Below are positions 17,691 through 27,194 of a stretch of 64,000 nt of DNA, in pieces. Every line of letters starts with the position of its first letter. Positions within the stretch are counted from its first letter, which is position 1. Position numbers and translations under genes: made by a program. The notes beneath the pieces were generated by a model, which saw only the letters and a list, made by a program, of their open reading frames with translations, had not been told where the DNA came from and made no database searches. The stretch spans positions 4,092,001-4,156,000 of the forward strand of contig NZ_CP120210.1 in NCBI RefSeq assembly GCF_029369745.1, in the 5' to 3' direction. Source of the DNA: Amycolatopsis sp. QT-25. GTDB taxonomy: Bacteria > Actinomycetota > Actinomycetes > Mycobacteriales > Pseudonocardiaceae.

Positions 17691-19013
17691 TCACGACCCG
17701 TCCGGCCCCTCCTCGAACGGGGCTTGTCCGCTGAACACCTGGTGGGCCCGCTCGCGGTCGAATTCCTTGGTCCAGGTGCCGATGAGGATGGTGGCGATGG
17801 CGTTGCCGGCGAAGTTGGTGAGGGCGCGCGCTTCGGACATGAAGCGGTCGATGCCGAGGATGAAGCCGACGCCGTCGACGAGTTCGGGGCGGTGTGATTG
17901 GAGTCCGCCGGCGAGGGTGGCGATGCCGGCGCCGCTGACGCCCGCGGCGCCTTTGGAGGCGATGATCATGAACAGCAGCAGGGAGATCTGCTCGCCGAGG
18001 GACAGTGGCTGGTCTTGTGCGGTGGCGATGAACAGGGTCGCCATGGTGAGGTAGATGGCGGTGCCGTCGAGGTTGAAGGAGTAGCCGGTGGGCACGGTGA
18101 TGCCGACGACGGGTTTGGAGACCCCGAGGTGTTCCATTTTCGCGATCAGGCGCGGGAGGGCCGATTCGGACGAGGAGGTCGAGAGGATCAGCAGGAATTC
18201 CCGGCCGAGGTAGCGCAGCAGGGTGAAGATGCTGATCCGTGTGCCGAGCCAGAGCACCGTGCCGAGTACGCCGAACACGAACACCAGGCAGGTCAGGTAG
18301 AAGCCGATCATGATGACGGCGAGGCCGCGCAGCGCGCCCCAGCCGGTCTCGCCGACCACGGCGGCGATCGCGCCGAACGCGCCCACCGGGGCGGTCCACA
18401 TGATCATGGCGAGGATGCGGAACACGAGCCGCTGGATGTGCTCGACGCCGCGGCGGATCGGTTCGCCCTTGGTGCCGAGTTTCTGCACGGCGAAGCCGGC
18501 GAGCAGGGCGACCAGCAGCGTCTGCAGCACCTGGCCCTCGGTGAACGCGGAGCCGAAGCTGGTCGGGATGATCCCGAGCAGGAAATCGACGGTGCCGTCG
18601 CCACCCTCGGCTTGGGTGTGGGCCTTCGCGGCGGCCGCGGGGTCGAGGTGCAGGCCTTCGCCGGGGTGCAAGAGGTTGCCGACGACGAGGCCGATCGCGA
18701 GCGCGAACGTCGACATCATCAGGAAGTAGCCCAGTGACAGCAACCCGACCTTGCCGACCTTCGCGGCCTTCGCCACCGATCCGATACCGAGCACGATGGT
18801 GCAGAAGATGATCGGGGAGATCATCATCTTGATCAGATCGACGAAACCCGTGCCGAGAGGTTTGAGCTCCCTGGCCAGCCCTGGCGCGGCGAACCCGACC
18901 ACCACACCGAGAACCACCGCCACCACCACAGCCAGATACAGATAGCGCATCTTGTCTCGACGACGCGGCGCCGCTTCAGACGTTGCAGGCACTTTCGCTT
19001 CCGAGCGTGTCAT
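17691..19013 (-). CDS. dctA: C4-dicarboxylate/cation symporter (DAACS family)
   Basis: The 440-aa membrane protein starts at ATG 19013, overlapping the stop of the upstream esterase (ATGA), so the pair is coupled. The DAACS signature is clear: MISPIIFCTIVLGIGS, STSSSESALPRLIAKMEHLG (serine-rich re-entrant loop), VGITVPTGYSFNLDGTAIYL and SKGAAGVSGAGIATLA. About eight membrane segments plus two re-entrant loops are expected. DctA proteins import succinate, fumarate and malate with protons or sodium. Linkage to a secreted esterase suggests uptake of acid products released outside the cell. Confidence 0.9.
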   Translation of the reverse strand: MTRSEAKVPATSEAAPRRRDKMRYLYLAVVVAVVLGVVVGFAAPGLARELKPLGTGFVDLIKMMISPIIFCTIVLGIGSVAKAAKVGKVGLLSLGYFLMMSTFALAIGLVVGNLLHPGEGLHLDPAAAAKAHTQAEGGDGTVDFLLGIIPTSFGSAFTEGQVLQTLLVALLAGFAVQKLGTKGEPIRRGVEHIQRLVFRILAMIMWTAPVGAFGAIAAVVGETGWGALRGLAVIMIGFYLTCLVFVFGVLGTVLWLGTRISIFTLLRYLGREFLLILSTSSSESALPRLIAKMEHLGVSKPVVGITVPTGYSFNLDGTAIYLTMATLFIATAQDQPLSLGEQISLLLFMIIASKGAAGVSGAGIATLAGGLQSHRPELVDGVGFILGIDRFMSEARALTNFAGNAIATILIGTWTKEFDRERAHQVFSGQAPFEEGPDGS

Positions 19014-19963
19014 TGGACGCGTCCGTTCCACGACGCGGCCATGAACTCCAAGGCCGCGGGCAGTCCGCTGGTCCAGTAGGACCACTCATGGGCGCCTTCG
19101 CGTGCGATGAAGTGATGAGGCACGGATTTGCGGGTCAGTGCGGTGTGCAGCTCGACGTTGCCCAGGAAGAACTGGTCGTACGAGCCGCAATCGAGGAACC
19201 AGGCGGTGCGGGACATGTCCGCGGTCGATGACCGGGTGATGGTGTCGAGCAGGTTCCACTGCCGGTAGAGCGGGTTGGCAAGCCGGGCGCGGCCGCGCAG
19301 ATCCGCGCCCCAGGCACGCGCGAAGCGCCAGTTGTACTCGGCGACGGGCAGGGCGATCATTTCCTCGGCGGTGCGGTGCCCGACGCTGAAGCCGAACGCC
19401 GCGGCGAACAGACCTGGTCGCCGTAACGCGAACGACAGGGCGCCGAAGCCGCCCATGGACTGGCCGCAGATCCCGCGACGGGCCGCGGTGCCCCCTGCAC
19501 CGTGGGCGTTCTCCACATGGGGAACGAACTCGTCGAGGAACATGGCGGCGTAGCGGAACGTGCCGTCGGCGTCGTCCATGTAGTAGGTCACGAACTGATC
19601 GGTGGAGGATCTGGTGGTGTCGCGGCGCGCGTCGGGCATCACGACCAGGGTCGGTGGTAGCCGTCTGGCCGCGATCGCCGCGTCGACGATCTCGCGGACC
19701 CGGCCGAGCTGCACCCATTCGGTGTGATCCCCGGTGAGACCGTGCAACAGGTACAGGATGGGGTAGGTCCGTGTCCCGCCGCGCCGGTAGCCAGGCGGCG
19801 TGTAGAGCGAATAAGGCACGTCCGCCCCCAGAATCCGGCTCCGCATCCGGAGGACGGTGGTCTCCCCCTTCGCTCGGTCCGTGGCGTCGGCACTCGCGTT
19901 GCCGAAGAAGGTCGCGGCCGTCGCGGCCGTCGCCGCGCCTAGCACAGTTCGTCGCTGAACCAT
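19010..19963 (-). CDS. Secreted alpha/beta-hydrolase esterase (esterase D / mycolyltransferase-like)
   Basis: The 317-aa precursor begins VQRRTVLGAATAATAATFF, a twin-arginine-like signal ending near GNASA. The mature part has YPILYLLHGLTGDHTEW, VVMPDARRDT, the nucleophile elbow GICGQSMGGFGALSFALR (Ser in GQSMG) and REGAHEWSYW with the catalytic His. This order is that of the esterase D/antigen-85-like family. It is the first gene of the operon with dctA and faces the polyesterase gene across a 307-bp control region. It probably finishes hydrolysis of oligo-esters outside the cell (inference). Confidence 0.85.
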   Translation of the reverse strand: MVQRRTVLGAATAATAATFFGNASADATDRAKGETTVLRMRSRILGADVPYSLYTPPGYRRGGTRTYPILYLLHGLTGDHTEWVQLGRVREIVDAAIAARRLPPTLVVMPDARRDTTRSSTDQFVTYYMDDADGTFRYAAMFLDEFVPHVENAHGAGGTAARRGICGQSMGGFGALSFALRRPGLFAAAFGFSVGHRTAEEMIALPVAEYNWRFARAWGADLRGRARLANPLYRQWNLLDTITRSSTADMSRTAWFLDCGSYDQFFLGNVELHTALTRKSVPHHFIAREGAHEWSYWTSGLPAALEFMAASWNGRVQ

Positions 19964-20023
19964 GTGATGTCCTCATTTCCGATGTCGCTCGCTCTGGCAC
20001 GCGAGCCGCCGTAAACATACGCA

Positions 20024-20040
20024 GTTCGACAATGCCGAAC
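20024..20040. promoter_or_regulatory. Partial copy of the IclR-type palindrome
   Basis: GTTCG and CGAAC with inner partial symmetry (17 bp) repeat the core of the palindrome at 20125-20147, with one mismatched pair. It lies about 60 bp upstream of the esterase start on the minus-strand side. Confidence 0.5.
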
Positions 20041-20124
20041 AAGAGGCAATCTGAAACCCAGTCTCCTCGGCTTTCAGCTCCGATCTAACGACCGGGAACT
20101 ACGTTCCCCGGAAGTCGCTCCAGA

Positions 20125-20147
20125 TTTGTTCGACATTGTCGAACAAA
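20125..20147. promoter_or_regulatory. Perfect 23-bp palindrome, candidate IclR operator
   Basis: TTTGTTCGACA, a single T, then the exact reverse complement. The arms are 11 bp with no mismatch, in the region between the divergent esterase-dctA operon and the polyesterase gene. The core TTCGACA-n-TGTCGAA has the size and symmetry of IclR-family sites. The partial repeat 100 bp away supports two operators, one per promoter. Confidence 0.6.
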
Positions 20148-20270
20148 GTTTCTTGGCGACGAAGGTCTGCTGTGGCAGGTTCGAGCCAGCCGCCGGATGC
20201 CCCACCGGCGCGAGGCCGCGAGCCGGAAGCCGAGTCTCCGCGGTCAGGTGAACTCAACGAGGAGAACTGC

Positions 20271-21179
20271 ATGCGAATCCAGCTCACGACCCGCAGAAGC
20301 GCTGCCGTCCTGTCGGCGGTCCTGGCCTGCGCCGTGCTCGGCGGTACCGCCCACGGTGCGACACCCGCGCCACAACCGGCCGCGTCGGTGGCCGCGAACG
20401 CCTACGAACGCGGCCCCGCACCGACCGAGGAATCGGTTCGTGCCCCGCGGGGCACGTTCGCCGTGTCGTCGGTGACCATCGCGCGTGCACAGGTGACCGG
20501 GTTCGGAGGCGGGACGATCCACTACCCGACCGACACCAGCCAGGGCACCTACGGCGGCATCGCCGTCGTCCCGGGGTACACCTCGCCCGAGAGCGCGATC
20601 GCGTGGCTGGGGCCGCATCTGGCGTCGCGCGGCTTCGTGGTCATGACCATGGCGACGATCAACACCCAGGACCAGCCCACCTCCCGCGGCAACCAATTGC
20701 TCGCCGCACTGGACTACCTCACGCAGAAATCCCCGGCCCAGGTCCGGCAGCGCCTCGACGGCACCCGGCTCGGCGTCATGGGGCATTCCATGGGCGGTGG
20801 CGGCAGCCTCTATGCGGAATCGATCCGCAAGACCATCAAAGCCGGCGTCCCGCTGGCCCCCTACAACCAGGACAAGACGTGGGAGTCGATCACCACACCC
20901 ACCCTGCTTCTCGCCGGCACCGCCGACAACGTCGCCGGCATCTCGCAGCACGCCCGGCCCATGTACAACAGCATGACCAGGGCCCGTGAACGCGGTCTGA
21001 TCAACGTCACCGGCGCCGATCACGGCACCTTCACCAGGGAGCACCCGGTGATCGGCAAGTTCTCCGAAGCCTGGATGAAGCGGTTCATCGACAACGACAC
21101 CCGCTACAACCGGTTCCTGTGCCCCGCCACCACCGGCAACGGTGTCAGCGAATTCCAGGCGACCTGCCCGATGTCCTGA
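20271..21179 (+). CDS. Secreted cutinase / PET-hydrolase-type polyesterase
   Basis: The 302-aa precursor starts at ATG 20271 (ribosome-binding site ACGAGGAGAA) with a Sec signal ending near AHGA. The mature enzyme matches actinomycete cutinases of the TfCut2/LCC/Cut190 group: VVPGYTSPESAIAWLG (oxyanion Tyr103), GVMGHSMGGGGS (Ser173, Met174), GTADNVAG (Asp219), VTGADHGTF (His251), RFIDNDTRYNRFLCP and a C-terminal Cys284-Cys299 pair. The tryptophan that lines the substrate cleft 25 residues after the nucleophile in TfCut2 is Tyr198 here. It hydrolyses polyester or cutin-like ester bonds; the natural polymer is unknown. Confidence 0.9.
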   Translation: MRIQLTTRRSAAVLSAVLACAVLGGTAHGATPAPQPAASVAANAYERGPAPTEESVRAPRGTFAVSSVTIARAQVTGFGGGTIHYPTDTSQGTYGGIAVVPGYTSPESAIAWLGPHLASRGFVVMTMATINTQDQPTSRGNQLLAALDYLTQKSPAQVRQRLDGTRLGVMGHSMGGGGSLYAESIRKTIKAGVPLAPYNQDKTWESITTPTLLLAGTADNVAGISQHARPMYNSMTRARERGLINVTGADHGTFTREHPVIGKFSEAWMKRFIDNDTRYNRFLCPATTGNGVSEFQATCPMS

Positions 21180-21198
21180 TCCCGCGGACTCCTCGTCA

Positions 21199-21233
21199 GT
21201 GGCTGTCCCCCCAGCAGGGAGCGGGCAGCCACC
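21199..21233 (+). terminator. Stem-loop after the polyesterase gene
   Basis: GTGGCTGTCCC pairs with GGGCAGCCAC (one bulged base), a strong GC stem 20 bp after the stop codon of the polyesterase. There is no T tract. It may end the polyesterase transcript before glpK. Confidence 0.45.
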
Positions 21234-21341
21234 GACTCCACTACGTACAGGGCGATCTCCGTAGCCTTCCGGATTCCGAAACCACCGCGGGGCCCGGAGA
21301 CTGATGCTCTCTCTGTCCGGGCAACCCCTTTGCGAGGAGCC

Positions 21342-22859
21342 ATGACCCCCGTCCGAGCCGACCGACGCGGCCGGTATGTCGCGGCCATCGACCAGGGCAC
21401 GACGTCGAGCCGCTGCATGATCTTCGATCGCCGCGGCGGTATCGTCTCCCTCGCGCGCCGGGAGCACCGTCAGATCTTCCCCCAGCCGGGCTGGGTGGAG
21501 TTCGACCCGCAGGAGATCTGGACCTGCGTGGAACAGAGCGTCAAAGAAGCCTTGGCCTACGCGGGGCTGACAGCGTCCTCGCTCGCCGCCGTCGGTGTCA
21601 CCAACCAGCGCGAAACAACCGTGGTGTGGGACCGGGTCACCGGGGTCCCGGTGCGCAACGCCGTCTCCTGGCAGGACACCAGGACCTCGACCACGATCGA
21701 GTCCCTCGCGGCAGGGTCCGACATGGACCGTTTCCGCGAGAGATCGGGTCTCCCGCTGACAACGTACTTCTCCGGACCCAAACTGGCGTGGCTGCTGGCC
21801 GACACCCCCGGGCTCGCCGCGCGTGCCGGACAGGGCGACGTGCTGTTCGGCACCATGGACAGCTGGCTGATCTGGAACCTCACCGGCGGACTGCACGTCA
21901 CCGACGTCACCAACGCCAGCCGCACCATGCTGATGAACCTCGCCACGCTCGACTGGGACGAGAGCATCCTGCGGGAATTCGGGATTCCCCGGGCCATGCT
22001 TCCCGCCATCCGGCCGTCGTCACACTCCTACGGCCTCGCCACCGGAGTCCTCGAGGGCGTGCCCGTCGCGGCCGCACTCGGCGACCAGCACGCCGCCTTG
22101 TTCGGCCAGACCGCGTTCTCCCGCGGAGACGTCAAAAGCACCTACGGCACCGGCAGCTTCCTCCTGCTCAATACCGGACACGAACCGGTGCGATCCGCGC
22201 ATGGCCTCCTGACCACGGTGGCGTTCCAGCTCGATGGCCACCCCGCGTCCTACGCGTTGGAAGGGTCGATCGCGGTCACGGGCGGACTGGTCCAATGGTT
22301 CCGCGACACCTTCGGTCTCATCCATACCGCCGCCGAGATCGAAACCCTCGCCGCGACCGTTTCCGACAACGGCGGCTGCTACATCGTCCCCGCCTTCTCC
22401 GGTCTGTTCGCCCCGCACTGGAACGCCACCGCCCGCGGCGTGATCACCGGTCTGACCAGCTACGTCAAACCCGGCCACCTGGCCCGCGCGGCCTTGGAGG
22501 CGACTGCCTGGCAAACCCGCGAAGTCGTCGACGCCATGCGCGCCGACACAGGCACCACACTCACCGAACTACGCGTCGACGGCGGCATGACCGCCGACAA
22601 CCTGCTCATGCAGCTCCTCGCCGACACCCTCGGCATATCGGTCAGCAGGCCGACCGTCGCCGAGACCACCTGCCTCGGCGCCGCCTACGCCGCCGGCCTC
22701 GCGGTCGGCTACTGGGCCGATCTCGAGGTCCTCAGGAGCAACTGGCACAAGGCCGCCGAATGGCATCCCCGCCTCGACGTCCAGCTCCGAGAACGCCGCT
22801 ACCGCAAATGGCGCAAAGCCGTCCGCCGCAGCCTCGACTGGATCGACGAGGACGACTGA
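21342..22859 (+). CDS. glpK: Glycerol kinase
   Basis: The 505-aa FGGY-family kinase starts at ATG 21342 with GCGAGGAGCC upstream. Diagnostic glycerol kinase segments are [55 protein letters not shown] [48 protein letters not shown] and [14 protein letters not shown]. It makes glycerol 3-phosphate from glycerol and ATP in the cytoplasm. There is no glpF or glpD next to it, unlike the usual actinomycete glycerol operon; its neighbours are secreted esterases and an IclR regulator, so it probably handles glycerol released from esters. Confidence 0.95.
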   Translation: MTPVRADRRGRYVAAIDQGTTSSRCMIFDRRGGIVSLARREHRQIFPQPGWVEFDPQEIWTCVEQSVKEALAYAGLTASSLAAVGVTNQRETTVVWDRVTGVPVRNAVSWQDTRTSTTIESLAAGSDMDRFRERSGLPLTTYFSGPKLAWLLADTPGLAARAGQGDVLFGTMDSWLIWNLTGGLHVTDVTNASRTMLMNLATLDWDESILREFGIPRAMLPAIRPSSHSYGLATGVLEGVPVAAALGDQHAALFGQTAFSRGDVKSTYGTGSFLLLNTGHEPVRSAHGLLTTVAFQLDGHPASYALEGSIAVTGGLVQWFRDTFGLIHTAAEIETLAATVSDNGGCYIVPAFSGLFAPHWNATARGVITGLTSYVKPGHLARAALEATAWQTREVVDAMRADTGTTLTELRVDGGMTADNLLMQLLADTLGISVSRPTVAETTCLGAAYAAGLAVGYWADLEVLRSNWHKAAEWHPRLDVQLRERRYRKWRKAVRRSLDWIDEDD

Positions 22860-22871
22860 CACCCCCGTTGG

Positions 22872-22897
22872 GCCCGGCCGTCGCCATCGGACCGGGC
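22872..22897 (+). terminator. Weak stem-loop after glpK
   Basis: GCCCGG and CCGGGC pair across a 14-base loop shortly after the glpK stop. No T tract follows. Confidence 0.3.
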
Positions 22898-22940
22898 ACC
22901 TCACCCGACGACACCGTCCACAACCGCAGCAAGGAATCCC

Positions 22941-24524
22941 ATGCGCACTGCATCCGTACTCCGCCGCGGCATCGCGGCCTGCCTCCTGGCACCGGTCGTG
23001 GCAGGCATGATCGCCGCTCCCGCCGTAGCCGGCCCGGGCGGTGCCCTGCCCAGGGTGACCGGCCCGATCGCCCAGGACAGCCGGTCCCATGCCTTCGGCG
23101 CCGCAGCCCACCAGGCAGTCCCGGAGAACCTCGCCGCCGGCGGATACACCGAGGCCGAGTACTTCATCAGCGGCCAGGCGAACGTCTACACCTGGCCGGC
23201 GGGTGGCCCGGCCGTCGTCCGCACCCCGAATGCTCCCTACACCACACGGCTACTGGTACGGAAGCCCGCGGCGGGCAAGCGATTCAGCGGCAAGGTCGTC
23301 GTCGAGATGCTCAATCCTTCGAACTTCTTCGACCTCAACATCGGCTGGGCGATGCTGCGCCGTCAGCTCATCGCCGACGGCGACGCCTGGGTCGGGATCA
23401 CCGTCAAACCCGTGTCCGTCGCCGCGCTCCAGAACTTCGACCCCGGTCGTTACGCGCCGCTCTCTCTGGCCAATCCGCTACCGGTCACCGATCCGGCCAA
23501 TTGCGCCGACCCGCTCACGCTCTTTCCCGGTGACAGCTCCCGCACCACCGAGAACGGCCTGGCGTGGGACATCTACAGCCAGGTCGGCGCTCTCCTGCGC
23601 AGTAACCGGACCGACAACCCTCTGCGGTACCGAGAACGCCACAACCCGCCAGTCCAACGGCTGTACGGGTTCGGCTACTCGCAAACCGGCGGCTACCTCT
23701 ACAACTACGTCAACGGCATCCAGCCGCTCGTGGTGCGCGCGAGCGGACGCCCGCTCTACGACGGCTACCTCGTCGCGGTCGCCGGGGGCTCCTTCGTGGG
23801 CGCCGCGCCGATGAACCAATGCGACCCCGCACCACCCATCGGTGACCCCCGCAGGCAGTTCGACCACGCTGGAACACCGATCCTGCATCTGATGTCCCAA
23901 TCGGACTACCTGTGGGGAATCGACTCCCGGCGCCCCGACAGCGACATGCCCGGCGACCGCTACCGCGGTTACGAGATGGCCGGCGCCGGCCACGCCACCC
24001 CCGACGAACTGCACGCATCCGCCAAACCGGCCGACATCGTCAAAGCCGGACGGCAAGTGCCGGCCCCCGGCTGCGATCAGGGTCCCCGCAGCCCCTTCCC
24101 CAGCCAGATCTTCTTCGACGCCGCATTGCGCAACCTCGACCACTGGGTCACGGGGAAAGCGATCCCGCCTCGCGCCGCCCCCATCACCGTCCACAACGGA
24201 ACACCGGCCACCGACCGCTTCGGCAACGTCATGGGCGGCCTGCGCTCCCCCTACCTCGACGTGCCCACCGCCACGTGGTCGGGAACATCCACCGGCCCCT
24301 CCTTCTGCGCCATCGCCGGACACGTCACCCCGCTGCCCGCCACCACCCTCGCCCAGCTCTACCCCACCCACAACCACTACGTCCGCCAGGTCGCGGCCAG
24401 CACCGCCGGCCTGGTCACCGCCCGGTATATCACCCCCGACGACGGCGCCCGGCTGATCAGGGAAGCCATCCATGCCCCCGTCACCGACCAGGGCCCAGCC
24501 CCCGGTCAGCGACCCCAGCGTTGA
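22941..24524 (+). CDS. Secreted alpha/beta hydrolase domain protein (Abhydrolase_10 type)
   Basis: The 527-aa precursor has a Sec signal (VLRRGIAACLLAPVVAGMIA, cleavage near AVAG). The mature part shows the Abhydrolase_10 order: GGYTEAEYFISGQANVYTW, RLLVRKP, VVVEMLNPSNFFDLNIGW, the elbow YGFGYSQTGGYLYN (Ser in G-Y-S-Q-T), ILHLMSQSDYLW and YEMAGAGHATPDEL with the His. Members are extracellular or periplasmic esterases of largely unknown substrate. It follows glpK by 81 bp and fits the ester-degrading theme of the locus. Confidence 0.85.
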   Translation: MRTASVLRRGIAACLLAPVVAGMIAAPAVAGPGGALPRVTGPIAQDSRSHAFGAAAHQAVPENLAAGGYTEAEYFISGQANVYTWPAGGPAVVRTPNAPYTTRLLVRKPAAGKRFSGKVVVEMLNPSNFFDLNIGWAMLRRQLIADGDAWVGITVKPVSVAALQNFDPGRYAPLSLANPLPVTDPANCADPLTLFPGDSSRTTENGLAWDIYSQVGALLRSNRTDNPLRYRERHNPPVQRLYGFGYSQTGGYLYNYVNGIQPLVVRASGRPLYDGYLVAVAGGSFVGAAPMNQCDPAPPIGDPRRQFDHAGTPILHLMSQSDYLWGIDSRRPDSDMPGDRYRGYEMAGAGHATPDELHASAKPADIVKAGRQVPAPGCDQGPRSPFPSQIFFDAALRNLDHWVTGKAIPPRAAPITVHNGTPATDRFGNVMGGLRSPYLDVPTATWSGTSTGPSFCAIAGHVTPLPATTLAQLYPTHNHYVRQVAASTAGLVTARYITPDDGARLIREAIHAPVTDQGPAPGQRPQR

Positions 24525-24644
24525 CACCGCGCGGCACCACGAGCAGGTTGGCCCTCCCCGAAGGAAAAAGGCCAGGTCGCGCGTAGTGCCGGCTATCGGT
24601 CGCGGACCGGCCGGCTGCCTCGCGGTGCCGTACGATTCGGCCGC

Positions 24645-26972
24645 ATGTACTGGCTCGATCGCCGCACCGACGACACCGGTCAAGGCCGCTTGACCAGCTA
24701 TTTCGGGCGGGACGCCGAAGGTGCCGAGGTACGCGGGCTCCTCGGGGCCGGACGACTGACCACCCTGACCGGACCGGGAGGAGTGGGCAAGACCCGGTTG
24801 GCGATCACGGTGATGCGGCAGACCGCGCCGGACTACGCGGGTGGCGCGGTGTTCGTCGGCCTGGCCGAACTTCGCGACCCCGCCTTGCTCGCCAACCTCA
24901 TCGCCGACCGCCTCGGCCTGCACGACCGGCCCGGCGAGACGACCCTCGACACCGTGCTCGCCCACCTGCGGAATCAGGCGCTTCTGCTCGTGCTGGACAA
25001 CTGCGAGCACGTGGTCGGCGCGTGCGCCGACGTGGTCGAGGCCATCCTGCACACCTGTCCGGGCGTCGTCGTGCTGGCCACGGGGAGGCAGTCCCTCGAC
25101 GTCCCGGGCGAGCGGGTACTGCCGATACCGCCGCTTCCCGTCCCACCCGAGGCCGGGTCCCACGCGCCCAGGGACTTCGCCTCGGTCCAGTTGTTCCTGG
25201 ACCGAGCGCGGGCGGTGGTGCCCTCCCTCCAGTTCGACGAGGACACGCTCGATGACGTGGCGCTTCTGTGTCGACGACTGGACGGTCTGCCGCTCGCCAT
25301 CGAACTGGCCGCGGCGCGGCTGCGTGCACTGTCACCGCGGCAGATCGCCGACCGGCTGGACCGAGGTCTGCCGGTGCTCACCACCGGTCCGCGCACCGCC
25401 CCGGAGCGACAACACACCCTGCGCGCCACCATCGACTGGAGCTACCGGCTGTGCTCGCCGGCCGAGCAGGCGATCTGGCAGCAGGTCTCGGTCTTCGCCG
25501 GCAGTTTCGAGCTCGCTGCGGCCGAGTTCGTCTGCGCCGGGACCGACACTCCGAACGTGCTCGATCTGATCGACGGTTTGCTGGACAAATCCGTACTCCT
25601 GCGCGAGGACCACGGCGACGTCGTGCGGTACCGGCTGCTGGAGACGCTGCGCGAGTACGGCCACGAATTGCTCACCGAGTCCGGCGAACTGACCGAGACG
25701 ATGCGGCGCCACTGTCAGTGGTACGACCGGCTGACCGCGAGGGCCGAAGCGGAATGGGTCAGCTCCGCACAGGACGGCTGGGTGACCAGACTGAATCACG
25801 AGCACGCGAATCTGCGGGCCGCACTGGACTGGGCGCTGCGGCAACCAGGCGAGGCCGTGTCCGCGTTGCGGATCGCCACCCGGCTCGACGAGTACTGGAC
25901 GCTGCGCGGATCGCTCGCCGAAGCCCGCACGTGGCTCGGACGGGCGCTCGCCACGACACCGGCCGACCATCCCGACCGCCCGATGGGGCTGGCGGTCTGC
26001 GCGCTGCACGCGCTCTGGCAGTTCGACGTCGAGAACGCCGAGACACTGCTGACCGAGACGGACACACTGCTGCGGGCGACCTCGACGGAACCAGCACAGA
26101 CCTTCGTCAAGCATGTCCGCGCGCTGGGTGCGATGTTGCAGCGCGACTTCGAGTCGGCTGCCACGTGGTCAGCCGCCACCGCGGCATCCTTCCGGATCCA
26201 AGGAGATCTTCGCCGTGAATTCCATCCACTGTTCATCCTCGGCGTGAGCACCTCTGTACTCGGAGATCTGGACCGGGCACGCGAGGTCGTGAGACGGATG
26301 CTCTCACTGACCAGAGCGGCGGGCGAGGCGTACTACCTCAGTATGGCCGAGTACGCCTGCTCGTGCGTCGAGGCACTCTACGGCGACGCCACGATCTCGA
26401 TGGAAGCGTCCCGCTCGGGTCTGCGAGCCGACTTGCGAATCGGCAACCGTTTCGGTGCCGCCCACCATACCGAGATTCTGGCGTGGGTGGCAGCAAGGCA
26501 GGGCGACCACCTGCGGTCGGCGATCCTTTTCGGCGTTTCCGCCAGGCTCTGGTACCTCGTCGGGTCCTCCGCCGAGGCGGCGGGATCTCTTGCCGTGCCG
26601 CATTTCGACCACCTGAACAAGGCCCGCGCCGCCCTCGGCGACGTCCGCTTCGACCAGGCCCGTGCCGCCGGCGAAGTCCTGCCCGACGACACGGCGATGG
26701 CCTACGCGCTCGGAAAAACCATCGCACCCGCGGATTTGGGCTTACCGGGCGAATCGCTCACCATCCGCGAACGAGAGATCGCCTCCCTCGTCGGCGCGGG
26801 ACTGTCCAACCGGGACATCGCCGCAGAACTGGTCATCTCCGTTCGCACGGTGGAGACACACGTGCAGAACATCATGGCCAAATTCGGCGTGAGCAACCGC
26901 ACCCGGATCGCCACCTGGATCACCTCCGGCGACTCTCACCGAATTGACGTCGCCGAAGGCCTGGGCAGATGA
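24645..26972 (+). CDS. Large NB-ARC/LuxR-type transcriptional regulator
   Basis: The 775-aa protein has an N-terminal P-loop ATPase (Walker A GPGGVGKT, residues 43-50; LLLVLDNCEHV as Walker B; LPLAIELAAARLRALS), a winged-helix segment (TLRATIDWSYRLCSPAEQAI), a TPR-like middle and a C-terminal LuxR helix-turn-helix: LTIREREIASLVGAGLSNRD, then VISVRTVETHVQNIMAKFGV. Such regulators often activate antibiotic clusters. It lies between the ester locus and biosynthetic arm A and is the best candidate for the pathway activator, though it could regulate either side. Confidence 0.9.
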   Translation: MYWLDRRTDDTGQGRLTSYFGRDAEGAEVRGLLGAGRLTTLTGPGGVGKTRLAITVMRQTAPDYAGGAVFVGLAELRDPALLANLIADRLGLHDRPGETTLDTVLAHLRNQALLLVLDNCEHVVGACADVVEAILHTCPGVVVLATGRQSLDVPGERVLPIPPLPVPPEAGSHAPRDFASVQLFLDRARAVVPSLQFDEDTLDDVALLCRRLDGLPLAIELAAARLRALSPRQIADRLDRGLPVLTTGPRTAPERQHTLRATIDWSYRLCSPAEQAIWQQVSVFAGSFELAAAEFVCAGTDTPNVLDLIDGLLDKSVLLREDHGDVVRYRLLETLREYGHELLTESGELTETMRRHCQWYDRLTARAEAEWVSSAQDGWVTRLNHEHANLRAALDWALRQPGEAVSALRIATRLDEYWTLRGSLAEARTWLGRALATTPADHPDRPMGLAVCALHALWQFDVENAETLLTETDTLLRATSTEPAQTFVKHVRALGAMLQRDFESAATWSAATAASFRIQGDLRREFHPLFILGVSTSVLGDLDRAREVVRRMLSLTRAAGEAYYLSMAEYACSCVEALYGDATISMEASRSGLRADLRIGNRFGAAHHTEILAWVAARQGDHLRSAILFGVSARLWYLVGSSAEAAGSLAVPHFDHLNKARAALGDVRFDQARAAGEVLPDDTAMAYALGKTIAPADLGLPGESLTIREREIASLVGAGLSNRDIAAELVISVRTVETHVQNIMAKFGVSNRTRIATWITSGDSHRIDVAEGLGR

Positions 26973-27194
26973 ACCGAAGTCGAGGGCGCCGAGCAGCGAT
27001 CCACCGACCGTCCGCAGCGGCGGCAAGCACCTGCGGCGGCCGGTCGGCCGCGCTGCACCACCTCCTGCTCGACGCCTCGGCACCGGTGGTCGCAGGTTGC
27101 CCGGCTTCATCGACGGTGGTGGTCACCGCACGCGCCGGGAGTTCGCTATGGCCCAGGCCGACAGATTTACCGCACATTGCGCGAAAAACCCAGG

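Noticed and set aside
20244..21896. 550-aa minus-strand open frame
   Set aside because: Antisense to the polyesterase and glpK, which have full catalytic motifs and signal peptide or start signals.
21626..23533. 635-aa plus-strand open frame
   Set aside because: Arg/His/Pro-rich shadow of glpK and the next hydrolase.
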